Assembly: GCA_913009755.1 (NCBI GenBank)
Contig: CAJVWU010000045.1
Span: 1-33,983, forward strand
Direction: 5' to 3'
Length of the DNA: 33,983 nt
From: an uncultured Bacteroidia bacterium
GTDB taxonomy: Bacteria > Bacteroidota > Bacteroidia > Bacteroidales > F082
Every line of letters starts with the position of its first letter. Within the stretch, counting starts at the first letter, position 1. Shown one piece after another: positions 24,909 to 33,603 of this stretch. The notes beneath the pieces are model-generated. The model did not search any database, was not told where the DNA came from, and saw nothing but the letters and a program-made list of their open reading frames with translations. The position numbers and the translations under genes were made by a program.

Positions 24909-26495
24909 ATGAGATCCATCTGTTTATATTTCCAGGTCCACCAACCCTTCCGGCTCAGGACATACCGGTTTTTTGATATTGGCGACAAACATGATTATTT
25001 TGATGATTTCAACAACAGGATGATCATGCAGCGTGTGGCTGCAAAAAGCTATTTGCCAATGAACAAAATATTGCTCGGACTGATCAAAGAATTCGGCGCT
25101 GCCTTTAAAGTCAGCTTCTCCATTTCCGGAGCTGCCATCGAACAGTTTGAGGCGTACGCACCCGAAGTGCTCGAAAGTTTTCAGGAGCTGGCCAAAACGG
25201 GCAATGTTGAGTTTTTGGCCGAAACCTATAACCACTCGCTCAGCTCGCTGAACAATAAGGATGAGTTTGTCAGGCAGGTAAACATGCATGCTGAAAAAAC
25301 AAAAGAACTGTTTGGTAAAAAACCGGTTTCTTTCCGCAATACAGAGTTGATCTATTCCGACGAAATCGGAAGTATTGTCGCCGACATGGGCTATCAGGTC
25401 ATGCTCACCGAGGGGGCAAAACATATCCTCGGCTGGCGCAGCCCCAACCTGTTGTATGCCAATGCCATTAACCCTAAACTGAAACTGTTGTTGCGCAACT
25501 TCAGGTTGAGCGATGATATTGCCTTCAGGTTTTCACTACAAAGTTGGAGCGAATGGCCGTTAACAACCGGGAAATTTACAAACTGGCTCAACGATCTGGA
25601 AGAAAATGAAGAGGTGGTCAACTTGTTTATGGACTATGAAACTTTCGGTGAACATCAATGGGAAGAAACGGGAATATTTGATTTCTTCAGGGCATTGCCC
25701 GGGCGTATCCTGGCCGGTTCCGGTTTTACTTTTTCCACACCGGCCGAATTGTCAAAAAAACTACAACCTGTTTCACCAATCCGTGTCCCCTTCCCTATTT
25801 CATGGGCCGATGAGGAACGCGATATTACGGCATGGCTTGGCAACGATATGCAGGAAGAAGCCTTTGGCAAACTCAATGCCTTGTCCGGGAAATTAAAGGA
25901 GTGTGATGACGGTCAGATCAAAAAGGACTGGCTGTTTTTGCAGACCTCCGACCATTTTTACTACATGGCCACAAAATGGTTCTCCGATGGGGATGTACAC
26001 AAATATTTTAACCCTTACAACAGCCCTTATGATGCATTTCTTAATTATATGAATGTATTGTCGGATTTCATTATCCGGGTGAATGAGAACTGTGGTTCAG
26101 AAAATAACGGGATGAAAGAAATGAAAGAAATAAAAGAAGCCACGGCACGGCTGGCTGAAAAAACAGGAAAACTGGTCAGGGACAAAGCAAATGTTGCCGC
26201 CAAAAAAGTTAAAAAAGCCGTTGACAAAGGAAAAGAACTGTCTTTTGACGACATTAAGAAGATGCCGGACACGAAAGTCAAGCAACTGCTCCGCAACCTG
26301 GATGTTGAGGAACTATCCGTTGCCCTGAAAGATGCCGGGCAGGAACTGGTTGAAAAGATCATCCCCAACTTGGGCAAACGGGCAAAAAAACAATATGACG
26401 AGTTGCAGAAAGAACTCAAAAAAGTAAAAAAATCCGACATTCATAAATACCGGAAATCAGTTGAAGACAAGTTAAAGGAACTTTTCGGGAAGTAA
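24909..26495 (+). CDS. GH57 glycoside hydrolase with FliG-like C-terminal extension
   Basis: Glycoside hydrolase family 57 enzyme (alpha-amylase, 4-alpha-glucanotransferase or branching-type activity on glycogen), 528 residues, no signal peptide. Family motifs in order: VHQP (10-13), AETYNHSLS (104-112), FRNTE with nucleophile Glu146, and MDYETFGEHQW with acid Asp242. The catalytic part ends near 395. Then comes a lysine/alanine/glutamate-rich helical linker (about 400-440) and a terminal segment (about 445-528) whose LRNLDVEELSVALKDAG and EKIIPNLGKRA resemble the helical FliG middle/C-terminal module. That resemblance was judged by eye and its purpose is unknown; a binding or oligomerisation role is plausible. 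Exact GH57 activity cannot be decided from these motifs. Confidence 0.88.
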   Translation: MRSICLYFQVHQPFRLRTYRFFDIGDKHDYFDDFNNRMIMQRVAAKSYLPMNKILLGLIKEFGAAFKVSFSISGAAIEQFEAYAPEVLESFQELAKTGNVEFLAETYNHSLSSLNNKDEFVRQVNMHAEKTKELFGKKPVSFRNTELIYSDEIGSIVADMGYQVMLTEGAKHILGWRSPNLLYANAINPKLKLLLRNFRLSDDIAFRFSLQSWSEWPLTTGKFTNWLNDLEENEEVVNLFMDYETFGEHQWEETGIFDFFRALPGRILAGSGFTFSTPAELSKKLQPVSPIRVPFPISWADEERDITAWLGNDMQEEAFGKLNALSGKLKECDDGQIKKDWLFLQTSDHFYYMATKWFSDGDVHKYFNPYNSPYDAFLNYMNVLSDFIIRVNENCGSENNGMKEMKEIKEATARLAEKTGKLVRDKANVAAKKVKKAVDKGKELSFDDIKKMPDTKVKQLLRNLDVEELSVALKDAGQELVEKIIPNLGKRAKKQYDELQKELKKVKKSDIHKYRKSVEDKLKELFGK

Positions 26496-26506
26496 GATTT
26501 ATTTCT

Positions 26507-26526
26507 GGTTGGCGCCCCCGCCAACC
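26507..26526. repeat. GGTTGGCG / CGCCAACC palindrome after the GH57 gene
   Basis: Perfect 8-base arms (26507-26514 and 26519-26526) around CCCC, starting 11 bases after the GH57 stop. No T-run follows. It looks like a compensated variant (T to C, A to G in the arms) of the GTTGGTG palindromes at 284 and 17973. Confidence 0.7.
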
Positions 26527-27069
26527 GAAGGTCTAAAACCGATAAACATCTTTTCACCAACAAGAATAACAATATAAAATACACATCCTCGTCCGGCAAC
26601 GCATTATTTGCAAGAACATGTCAAGGTGGCTGAACCAGAAAAACCAGGCTTGGGGCTTATTCACCTTATCTTTAGCGCAAAAATCTGATAGCCACTATTC
26701 TGTGGATCATGTGATTGGAAAATACCTATCCTAAAGCATAGGGCAAAACCCATCATCCGCCTTTCTTGATGCGCGTAAAATACCGGCCTATATTGTACCC
26801 GCCTATTACAACTGAAAACTTCTTGTTGATCAGCTTTTATATAACGGCAGCCGTGCCTTCAATGTAACGATAACCATGAAAACCCTTGTCCCCGTAGAGA
26901 GAGAGAGAGAGAGAGAGAGAGCTAACTCATATTCAAACTTTTTCCTTCATTCCTTTTCCTTTTTCCGTTTCGGCAGATCGCCACCCGCCTTAATGTGTTA
27001 TTAATTAACCGTGAGTAAACGAACCGGACGTATCTGTTTAATCATTGTTAACTTAAAAATCTTATTATC
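26527..27069. other. Long non-coding stretch containing an (AG)13 microsatellite
   Basis: No gene is recognised in these 543 bases. Minus-strand frames between about 26600 and 26895 give short runs of protein-like sequence, for example a piece reading YGDKGFHGYRYIEGTAAVI before a stop near 26838, but stops interrupt every frame. This is compatible with a decayed gene, though I cannot name its family. The microsatellite at 26896-26921 follows, then a pyrimidine-rich tract and an AT-rich leader to the ATG at 27070. No convincing -33/-7 promoter was found here. Confidence 0.45.
26896..26921. repeat. (AG)13 dinucleotide microsatellite
   Basis: Thirteen uninterrupted AG units, about 150 bases upstream of the ATG of the 1553-residue T9SS protein. 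It does not lie in any convincing open frame. Such tracts change length by slippage and could alter promoter spacing or leader structure. Confidence 0.95.
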
Positions 27070-30000
27070 ATGAAAAAATTATTATTTTTATTATTATTAT
27101 TTCTATCAGTATCTATGCTTTTCAGCCAAATAACTGATAATTATTGGGAAAAACTGGCGTTTGAACCTGAACATTTCGACCAAATTGTTGACACATTTAA
27201 TACATACCTTTCAACAACATATCCCGATTCAGTCCCGCAGGATAAATTATCAAATATCAAGGATTACCAAAGGTTTGTTTATTTTTGGAAAAGCAGGCTG
27301 GGCATTGATAGCAGTCAAGCAAGTTATGAACCGTATCAAAAAGCCGTGATAAACAATTTATCCAGGGGCTATTGTGCAACGGGCGATCCTGCCAACTGGG
27401 AAATGGCAGGGCCGGTTACTTATTCTTCACAGCTACTTGGCCTTGTACGGCAGGTATTACACGACCCGAATAATCCGGGAAGTTATTTACTGGCATCCGA
27501 TTACGGGGGCATCTGGAAAAGCCGGGAAACCGGTAATTCCTGGGAAAATGTTACCGATAACCTTCGATCACCCGGGCTTGCCATTTCGGAATTGATTAGA
27601 GATCCAAATAACGCTAATCATCTATTGGCATCAACATCAAGCGGTTTACACAGCGCAGGAAACAAAGCCGGTTATGGCATCGGTATTATCGAATCGTTTG
27701 ATAACGGAAATACATGGTCGGTTAATACCGGGTTTCCCCTTGTTGAAAATACAGGCGCCGGCGTTGTTAAGGTTTTGTACAGTCCTGCCGGTACTTTATA
27801 TGCTATTACATCAGATTCAATATATTATTCTACGGAAAACGGATATATTTGGTGGCATTTTACAACCCCAGACAGTTTAACCAAGAATGATGTTTTTCAC
27901 GACATCGAAATAGCCGATAACGGGGATGTTTTTTTAGCAACAAAATATCCTTACAATGATTCCACTGGTAAAATATACAGATATAACAATAGCTCGGAAA
28001 AGTGGGAAAACATTAAAACCCTCAATCCGCAAATATTGGATTTTCAAACAGCCAGTTTTTCAACACCCTATCAGGGGAAAATTTTTATGCACTGTACCGG
28101 CAAATGTGGCTCGATTGTTTACAAAACATTGAATGATGGAGACACGTGGGAATTATTAAAAAAAAACAACAAACCTTTGTCACTTGGAGCAATGAAAAAC
28201 GAAATAGAATATTCCCCCGACTCAAATATCGTTTATTCTGGAAGTGATTATTTATACTACTTTAAAGATGGAGTGTACACATTACATCATTTTGGACATG
28301 AAGATAATATGCATGAGGATATAAGGGATCTGGATTTTATGGGCATTGATGCCGACGGTAAGGAAAATATACTTATTGCCACTGACGGGGGGATTTCACT
28401 GGGCAAAATAAATGTCCAAACCCTATCCGCTGACAATCCTGTAAACCTAAACGGAAACTATCTCCCGATTTGTGAATTTGTCGGTTTCGGAATTTCACAC
28501 TCATCACCCGAATTTATTGTTGCCGGCGCCATGCATAACCATACATACAGGTATCAAAATGGACAATGGGATAATTTTCCCGGCGGAGATGGTGGCGATT
28601 GTGAAATAAACTGGGATAACCCTGATATTTATTATTACATGAGTAATAGTGCAATGGTAAGTAGTTCAGAATCCGATTTTAATTATTATGGGCCGGCAGC
28701 CTGGTTTATCGGCATGGAATATGAACTCAACCCGAACGACCCCTATATTTTATATTTTGGCCGCGGGCGGATATCTGGTGATAATCCAAATGCAATAATT
28801 GGAATGTACAATGAACACACAAAGGTTTTAACCACAAATACTGTCCCCATTGAAATATCTGAAGTCGGTGCAATAGGCGTAAACACAAACAATGAAATTT
28901 TCGTTGCTGATTTTATACCAAAAAAGTATGATAAACCGAACCGGCTTATTAAATCATCTGATAATGGGGACAGTTGGGAGGATTTATCATACAATACTGT
29001 TCATGCAAGTGACGGAACAGATAAACAGCTTAAACAGGTAATTGATTATAAAACCATTGAGGATATTGTGTTTAACCCGAAAAACCCTGACGAAATGTGG
29101 ATTTCAATAGGCGGGGTACAAACAAAAAACAAAATACCCGAAAGCGATAAATACAGGGTGCTTCATTCAACAAACGGCGGTGAAACATGGAACGATTATT
29201 CCGAAGGGCTGTCGGCGTTTCCGGTCATGGCGCTTGAATACCAGGCCGGTTCCGACAACAGGCTGTTTGCCGGAACCGATGCCGGTATTTATTACCGCGA
29301 CCCATCAATGAACCAATGGGAATGTTTTTCGCAGGGGTTGCCCATATCTATTATCACCGATCTCGATTACGACCCCTGCAGCAAATACCTCTATGCTTCG
29401 GCTTACGGAAGATCATTGTACAAAACTTACGTCCCGTTTGACGATGATGTTCAAACCCTCATTACGGGAAATAATGTTGTATGGGACAATCCTGTTGAGT
29501 TGGCAAATGACCTGCTGATAAAATCCGGGTCACAACTGACCATAAAGTCAAACGTGTTTATCAGTGAAGGTAAAAAAATAAGTGTGGAACAAAATGCCAG
29601 ACTCATCGTTGACGGCGGCACACTCACCAATGCCTGCGGTGATGCCTGGCAGGGCATCGAAGTGTGGGGAAACACCAACCAGCACCAATACGATGATGAA
29701 AACGGAAACTGCGCACAGGGTAAGCTCATCCTGAAAAACGGCGCTACCATCGAAAATGCCTGGAATGCCGTGACCAATTGGAAACCCAGCAACTGGGACA
29801 CGCGCGGTGGCATAATTATTGCAACGGATGCTCATTTTATTAACAACAAACGTTCGGTTGAGTTAATGAAATACCAGAATTTCGATCCGGCTACGGGCAT
29901 CCCTACGCATTACAGGGCCCGGTTTACAAATTGCGAATTTGTGTATAACGACGATTGCCATATTTCCACCGCTCCATACGACCACATTACCTTATGGGCC

Positions 30001-31731
30001 GTGAACGGCGTTACCTTTAAAGGTTGTACCTTTACCAGCGAGGTAACCGCCAAGCCCAATACCGGTAGTGGTATCTACTCATTAGACGCCGGTTATACGG
30101 TGGCCAATTTTTGCAATGAGCCCATCATCAACTGCCCCGGCGGCGGCGTCCGCTCGGTTTTCAACGGGTTTGAAAAAGGTATTGAATCAGAAAACGATCA
30201 ATTCATTCCTTATCAAATCAGCATTTTCAATTCCGATTTTATTGACAACGGCACCGGGATCATGTTAACTTCCGTACTTGCCCCGGTCATTGTAAACGAC
30301 ACCTTTGAACTGGGCGCCATTGATGACGGCTGTGACAACAAAGTGGGCATCGGTATTCAACTCAATAATTCCAAGATGTTTGCCATAGAGCAAAACAGTT
30401 TCCAAACCTTTTCGGGTGCGCCTCCTGCACAATTTATCGGTATCCGTGTGGCCAATACCAACAACAAATCTGACGAGATTTACAAAAACAGCTACGACGG
30501 GCTGGATGTTTCCATTCAGGCGGAAGGTAAGAATTGGTCAATTTTAAAGGAGCATGGCCTTGCTTACTACTGCAACGACAATCAAAACAATGATTATGAT
30601 TTTTATGTTAAAAGAATAGATCGTGAAGATGGAATCCAGAAATTACAAGGTTCAGGCACAATGGTTGCCGGCAACATCTTTTCAACCAATGTTAATCAAA
30701 AAGGTAATTTTTACAATGAAAGCGATTACACAATTGATTATCATTATGCTCAAAACGGGCAAAACGAGTATCCGGCCGAGCGAGAAAATGTTGATGTTTA
30801 CCCTGAACAATTATCCAAAGTGTGCCCCTCCCATTATGGCGATGGAGGCCACGAAATACGGATGAGCATTACCGATTACCAACAACGCGAAACCGATTAC
30901 AACACGGCATCGGCATCATACAGCAACGCGGAAAGTCAATACGATGCGGCAACCGACACGGCAACCCGCGACTACTGGGCCGATAAGATGAGCTATTACA
31001 ATACCGAAAGAGCGAGAGCAGCTTACGATATCATTCGCAGCGACATGGCCGATACAATTGCCCATCCCGACAGGTATAAAACATGGATGGAAAAGCTGAA
31101 TACCTACGCAACAAACGAGACCATGGTTGACTATTACCTGCAACAGGGCGACTATATCACCGCCCTTAACAAGGTGGATTCGTTGCCTTACAGGTTTGCC
31201 TTTACCGCTTACGACAGCACAGAGTACCCGCTTTACAGCGATTTTAAACACCTGCAGGCAACCTGGCTTGACCAGGGACAGACGGTTTTCGACCTGACTA
31301 CGACTGAAATCAACAGCCTGATAACCATTGCCGACAGCAGCAAAGGCACAGCCGGTGCGCAGGCACGGGCTATATTGCAATTTGCTTATCCATCGCAATA
31401 CAGTTATACAGATTGTATAGGAAAACCCGGTGGTACGACTAAATCGGCCGAATTAAACAACGGTTCCGCAAGCGAAAACAGCGAACTAACCGTAAGCGTG
31501 AAGCCCAACCCGGTTAGCACGACCGTTACTTTTAGTTATACTTTGCCAAAAGACAATTCGACAGGCACTGTAGTACTGTATGATAACTCTGGCAAAAAAG
31601 TAAAAACGATTCAAATTAATAATAACGGAACAACAACGCTTGATTGTTCCGGATTATCTTCCGGTATCTACCTGTATCGCTTTACTTCGGGTAGCAGCGT
31701 AAAAACGGGCAAATTTGTTATTCAACATTAA
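27070..31731 (+). CDS. Large secreted protein with BNR/propeller repeats, beta-helix region and T9SS sorting domain
   Basis: A 1553-residue surface or extracellular protein. Signal peptide: MKKLLFLLLLFLSVSMLFSQ. About 110-790 is a beta-propeller region with BNR/sortilin-type motifs such as GGIWKSRETGNSWENVT (146-162), RLIKSSDNGDSWEDL (near 623) and LHSTNGGETWNDYSEGL (near 697). About 800-1240 has short repeated strands with asparagine ladders (LILKNGATIENAWNAV, FINN, TFKGCTF), like a right-handed parallel beta-helix. About 1270-1450 is helical and Ala/Tyr/Asp-rich. The end (about 1470-1553) is a T9SS type A domain with VKPNPVSTTVTF, SSGIYLYRF and KTGKFVIQH. A role in adhesion or polymer binding is possible but not shown. 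The 5' part is more AT-rich than the 3' half. Confidence 0.88.
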   Translation: MKKLLFLLLLFLSVSMLFSQITDNYWEKLAFEPEHFDQIVDTFNTYLSTTYPDSVPQDKLSNIKDYQRFVYFWKSRLGIDSSQASYEPYQKAVINNLSRGYCATGDPANWEMAGPVTYSSQLLGLVRQVLHDPNNPGSYLLASDYGGIWKSRETGNSWENVTDNLRSPGLAISELIRDPNNANHLLASTSSGLHSAGNKAGYGIGIIESFDNGNTWSVNTGFPLVENTGAGVVKVLYSPAGTLYAITSDSIYYSTENGYIWWHFTTPDSLTKNDVFHDIEIADNGDVFLATKYPYNDSTGKIYRYNNSSEKWENIKTLNPQILDFQTASFSTPYQGKIFMHCTGKCGSIVYKTLNDGDTWELLKKNNKPLSLGAMKNEIEYSPDSNIVYSGSDYLYYFKDGVYTLHHFGHEDNMHEDIRDLDFMGIDADGKENILIATDGGISLGKINVQTLSADNPVNLNGNYLPICEFVGFGISHSSPEFIVAGAMHNHTYRYQNGQWDNFPGGDGGDCEINWDNPDIYYYMSNSAMVSSSESDFNYYGPAAWFIGMEYELNPNDPYILYFGRGRISGDNPNAIIGMYNEHTKVLTTNTVPIEISEVGAIGVNTNNEIFVADFIPKKYDKPNRLIKSSDNGDSWEDLSYNTVHASDGTDKQLKQVIDYKTIEDIVFNPKNPDEMWISIGGVQTKNKIPESDKYRVLHSTNGGETWNDYSEGLSAFPVMALEYQAGSDNRLFAGTDAGIYYRDPSMNQWECFSQGLPISIITDLDYDPCSKYLYASAYGRSLYKTYVPFDDDVQTLITGNNVVWDNPVELANDLLIKSGSQLTIKSNVFISEGKKISVEQNARLIVDGGTLTNACGDAWQGIEVWGNTNQHQYDDENGNCAQGKLILKNGATIENAWNAVTNWKPSNWDTRGGIIIATDAHFINNKRSVELMKYQNFDPATGIPTHYRARFTNCEFVYNDDCHISTAPYDHITLWAVNGVTFKGCTFTSEVTAKPNTGSGIYSLDAGYTVANFCNEPIINCPGGGVRSVFNGFEKGIESENDQFIPYQISIFNSDFIDNGTGIMLTSVLAPVIVNDTFELGAIDDGCDNKVGIGIQLNNSKMFAIEQNSFQTFSGAPPAQFIGIRVANTNNKSDEIYKNSYDGLDVSIQAEGKNWSILKEHGLAYYCNDNQNNDYDFYVKRIDREDGIQKLQGSGTMVAGNIFSTNVNQKGNFYNESDYTIDYHYAQNGQNEYPAERENVDVYPEQLSKVCPSHYGDGGHEIRMSITDYQQRETDYNTASASYSNAESQYDAATDTATRDYWADKMSYYNTERARAAYDIIRSDMADTIAHPDRYKTWMEKLNTYATNETMVDYYLQQGDYITALNKVDSLPYRFAFTAYDSTEYPLYSDFKHLQATWLDQGQTVFDLTTTEINSLITIADSSKGTAGAQARAILQFAYPSQYSYTDCIGKPGGTTKSAELNNGSASENSELTVSVKPNPVSTTVTFSYTLPKDNSTGTVVLYDNSGKKVKTIQINNNGTTTLDCSGLSSGIYLYRFTSGSSVKTGKFVIQH

Positions 31732-31743
31732 TTAACAACAAAC

Positions 31744-31773
31744 AAAAGGGGCAAAAATAATTTTGCCCCTTTT
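31744..31773. terminator. Perfect intrinsic terminator hairpin
   Basis: Arms AAAAGGGGCAAAA (31744-31756) and TTTTGCCCCTTTT (31761-31773) pair fully around ATAA, with a GC core and T-run, 12 bases after the stop of the 1553-residue gene. The symmetric A and T runs would allow termination on both strands. The next gene starts only 16 bases later. A TAATTTTG sequence (31758-31765) inside it matches the Bacteroidetes -7 box, but no TTG lies at -33. Confidence 0.85.
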
Positions 31774-31789
31774 CAAATATTTTCTTAAA

Positions 31790-33424
31790 ATGAAAAACAC
31801 AAAATTTACGGTACTATTGATTTTACTATTTGTATGGGCACAATCCTTCGCGCAGGTTTTTGCCCCCAAATGGGAAAAGTGTTACGGGGGAACCCAATGG
31901 GACGAGGCAACGGGTATAATACAGGTTGACAGCACTTATTGGGTGGTTGGAAGTACCGAGTCAACGGATGGAGATATTTCGTATAACCATGGCAACAGGG
32001 ATATATGGCTATTAAATATAGATAGTAATGGAAACTTGATTAGTGAAAAAACTTTTGGAGGATCTAAGAAAGAAGGTTTTTGGACAAGATTACTAAAGCT
32101 AAATGATAGTACATTTTACCTTGCAACAGAAAGTGGTTCATCAAATGGTGACATCAGCAATAATCCCTGGCCATATTTTAGTAATTATTGGATTTTACAA
32201 ATAAACAACGAAAGTGGCATATTATGGGATCGGGTTTGTGGTGGTAACGACATTGATGGTGTAATTGATGCAACTATCACTACACATAGGGGAATTATTG
32301 CTTTAGGTACTTCAGTTTCTACCGATGGTGATGTTGTTGATCATCATGGTTATGGAAAATGGGATTTATGGCTTATCAAACTCGGTGTTGACGGCCAAAA
32401 GCAATGGACCTTGAGCCTTGGGGGACTGGGCGATGAAGATGGTGGTTCGATAATACAAACTTCTGATGGCGGGTACATGGTAGTGGGATACACCGATGGC
32501 AGAGGCGGCGGTAACTATGATTCTGCCTGTAATTTTCATGGCAATCCGATATGGACTACTGATGTATGGGTAGTAAAACTGGATTCTGTAGGGTATATTG
32601 AATGGCAGCAATGTTACGGGGGAACTTATGGTGATTACGGTAGTAATGTAATCGAATTGGCCGATGGTTATGTTGTTTTGGGCGGCACCATGTCCAACGA
32701 TGGTGATGTTTCAGGGTTACACGACCCACCCGGCAACAGTGAAAACAATGGCGATATATGGGTTTTTAAAATCGACAAAACAGGCAACCTGCTGTGGCAA
32801 AAGTGTCTCGGCGGCACGTATGATGATTTTGCCCGCAACATTTTCACCACAAGTGACGGCGGGTTTATGATTGTGGGGACTACCGGCTCCAATGATGGCG
32901 ATGTTGTAGGAAATCATAACTACGGAACGGGTTACGGGCTGCACGACATCTGGTTTGTAAAAATAGACAGCATTGGTAATTTTGTTTGGCAATATTGCTA
33001 CGGTGGCAACGCTGACGAAATGCTCTATCGCGGCGTCTATCAGAAAAGCGATTGGGATTATGTTGTTGCAATCGGTACTACTTCCCATGACTGGCAGTGC
33101 TACCATTCTGCCTATCCCGATGTGCGTGTGGTTGAGTTGTACGACAGCACGGTGGGCGTCAGCGAACCGCCGGTCGGAAAGATAAAGGTTAACATCTACC
33201 CCAACCCCGCCACCTCAACATTAAACATCGAACTGCCGGATAATCCCCTTACAAATACCGCCACGGTGGAAATGCTGGATATCAGCGGCAGGGTTGTTTT
33301 GAAAGAATATTTCACCGCCCCCGTCCTGCACCTCAACACCTCCGGGTTAAACAGCGGGCTTTACCTCGTTAAAGTGCAAACCGCAAAAGGGGTGGTTACA
33401 GAAAAGGTGGTGGTGAGGAGATAA
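31790..33424 (+). CDS. Secreted repeat protein with T9SS type A sorting domain
   Basis: A 544-residue secreted protein. A signal peptide (about 1-22, ending QSFAQ) starts at the ATG at 31790; an in-frame ATG at 31763 lies inside the terminator hairpin and is rejected. Roughly residues 26-455 consist of six to seven imperfect repeats of about 60-70 residues, each built on W-x-KCYGGT-x-x-D, a DGGYxVVGxT strand, SxDGDV and DIWxxKID-x-xGN. The pattern suggests a beta-propeller assembled from DGG-type strands. The last 75 or so residues are a T9SS type A domain (VNIYPNPATSTLNIEL, LNSGLYLVKV, EKVVVRR). Ligand or activity is unknown. It has no obvious promoter of its own because the terminator lies immediately upstream. 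Confidence 0.88.
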   Translation: MKNTKFTVLLILLFVWAQSFAQVFAPKWEKCYGGTQWDEATGIIQVDSTYWVVGSTESTDGDISYNHGNRDIWLLNIDSNGNLISEKTFGGSKKEGFWTRLLKLNDSTFYLATESGSSNGDISNNPWPYFSNYWILQINNESGILWDRVCGGNDIDGVIDATITTHRGIIALGTSVSTDGDVVDHHGYGKWDLWLIKLGVDGQKQWTLSLGGLGDEDGGSIIQTSDGGYMVVGYTDGRGGGNYDSACNFHGNPIWTTDVWVVKLDSVGYIEWQQCYGGTYGDYGSNVIELADGYVVLGGTMSNDGDVSGLHDPPGNSENNGDIWVFKIDKTGNLLWQKCLGGTYDDFARNIFTTSDGGFMIVGTTGSNDGDVVGNHNYGTGYGLHDIWFVKIDSIGNFVWQYCYGGNADEMLYRGVYQKSDWDYVVAIGTTSHDWQCYHSAYPDVRVVELYDSTVGVSEPPVGKIKVNIYPNPATSTLNIELPDNPLTNTATVEMLDISGRVVLKEYFTAPVLHLNTSGLNSGLYLVKVQTAKGVVTEKVVVRR

Positions 33425-33444
33425 TGTTATGCCCTGACCTTTTA

Positions 33445-33486
33445 GGTGGCGCCGCTACCCGGAGCACAGCGGAGGGGACGGCCTCC
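33445..33486. repeat. GC-rich hairpin pair between a T9SS gene and an IS110 element
   Basis: GGTGGCGCCGCTACC (33445-33459) is nearly its own reverse complement. It is followed by GGAGG (33471-33475) and CCTCC (33482-33486) around GGACGG. The segment is far more GC-rich than its surroundings and starts 20 bases past the T9SS gene stop. It could be a terminator-like structure, a dispersed repeat, or part of the IS110 end. A T8 run lies further on at 33513-33520. Confidence 0.45.
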
Positions 33487-33603
33487 TGAAAGATACTGTG
33501 TTAAAATCCAAATTTTTTTTAATATTTTTGTGTCAGCAGAAAGAAGGACTTTGGCCTCCGCATTACCTGATGACTATCTTCTTTTTTTTGCTTTCAATGT
33601 TTT

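Noticed and set aside
31763-31789. Upstream ATG for the 544-residue T9SS protein
   Set aside because: It lies within the terminator hairpin and would put nine residues before the signal peptide; 31790 gives a standard leader.
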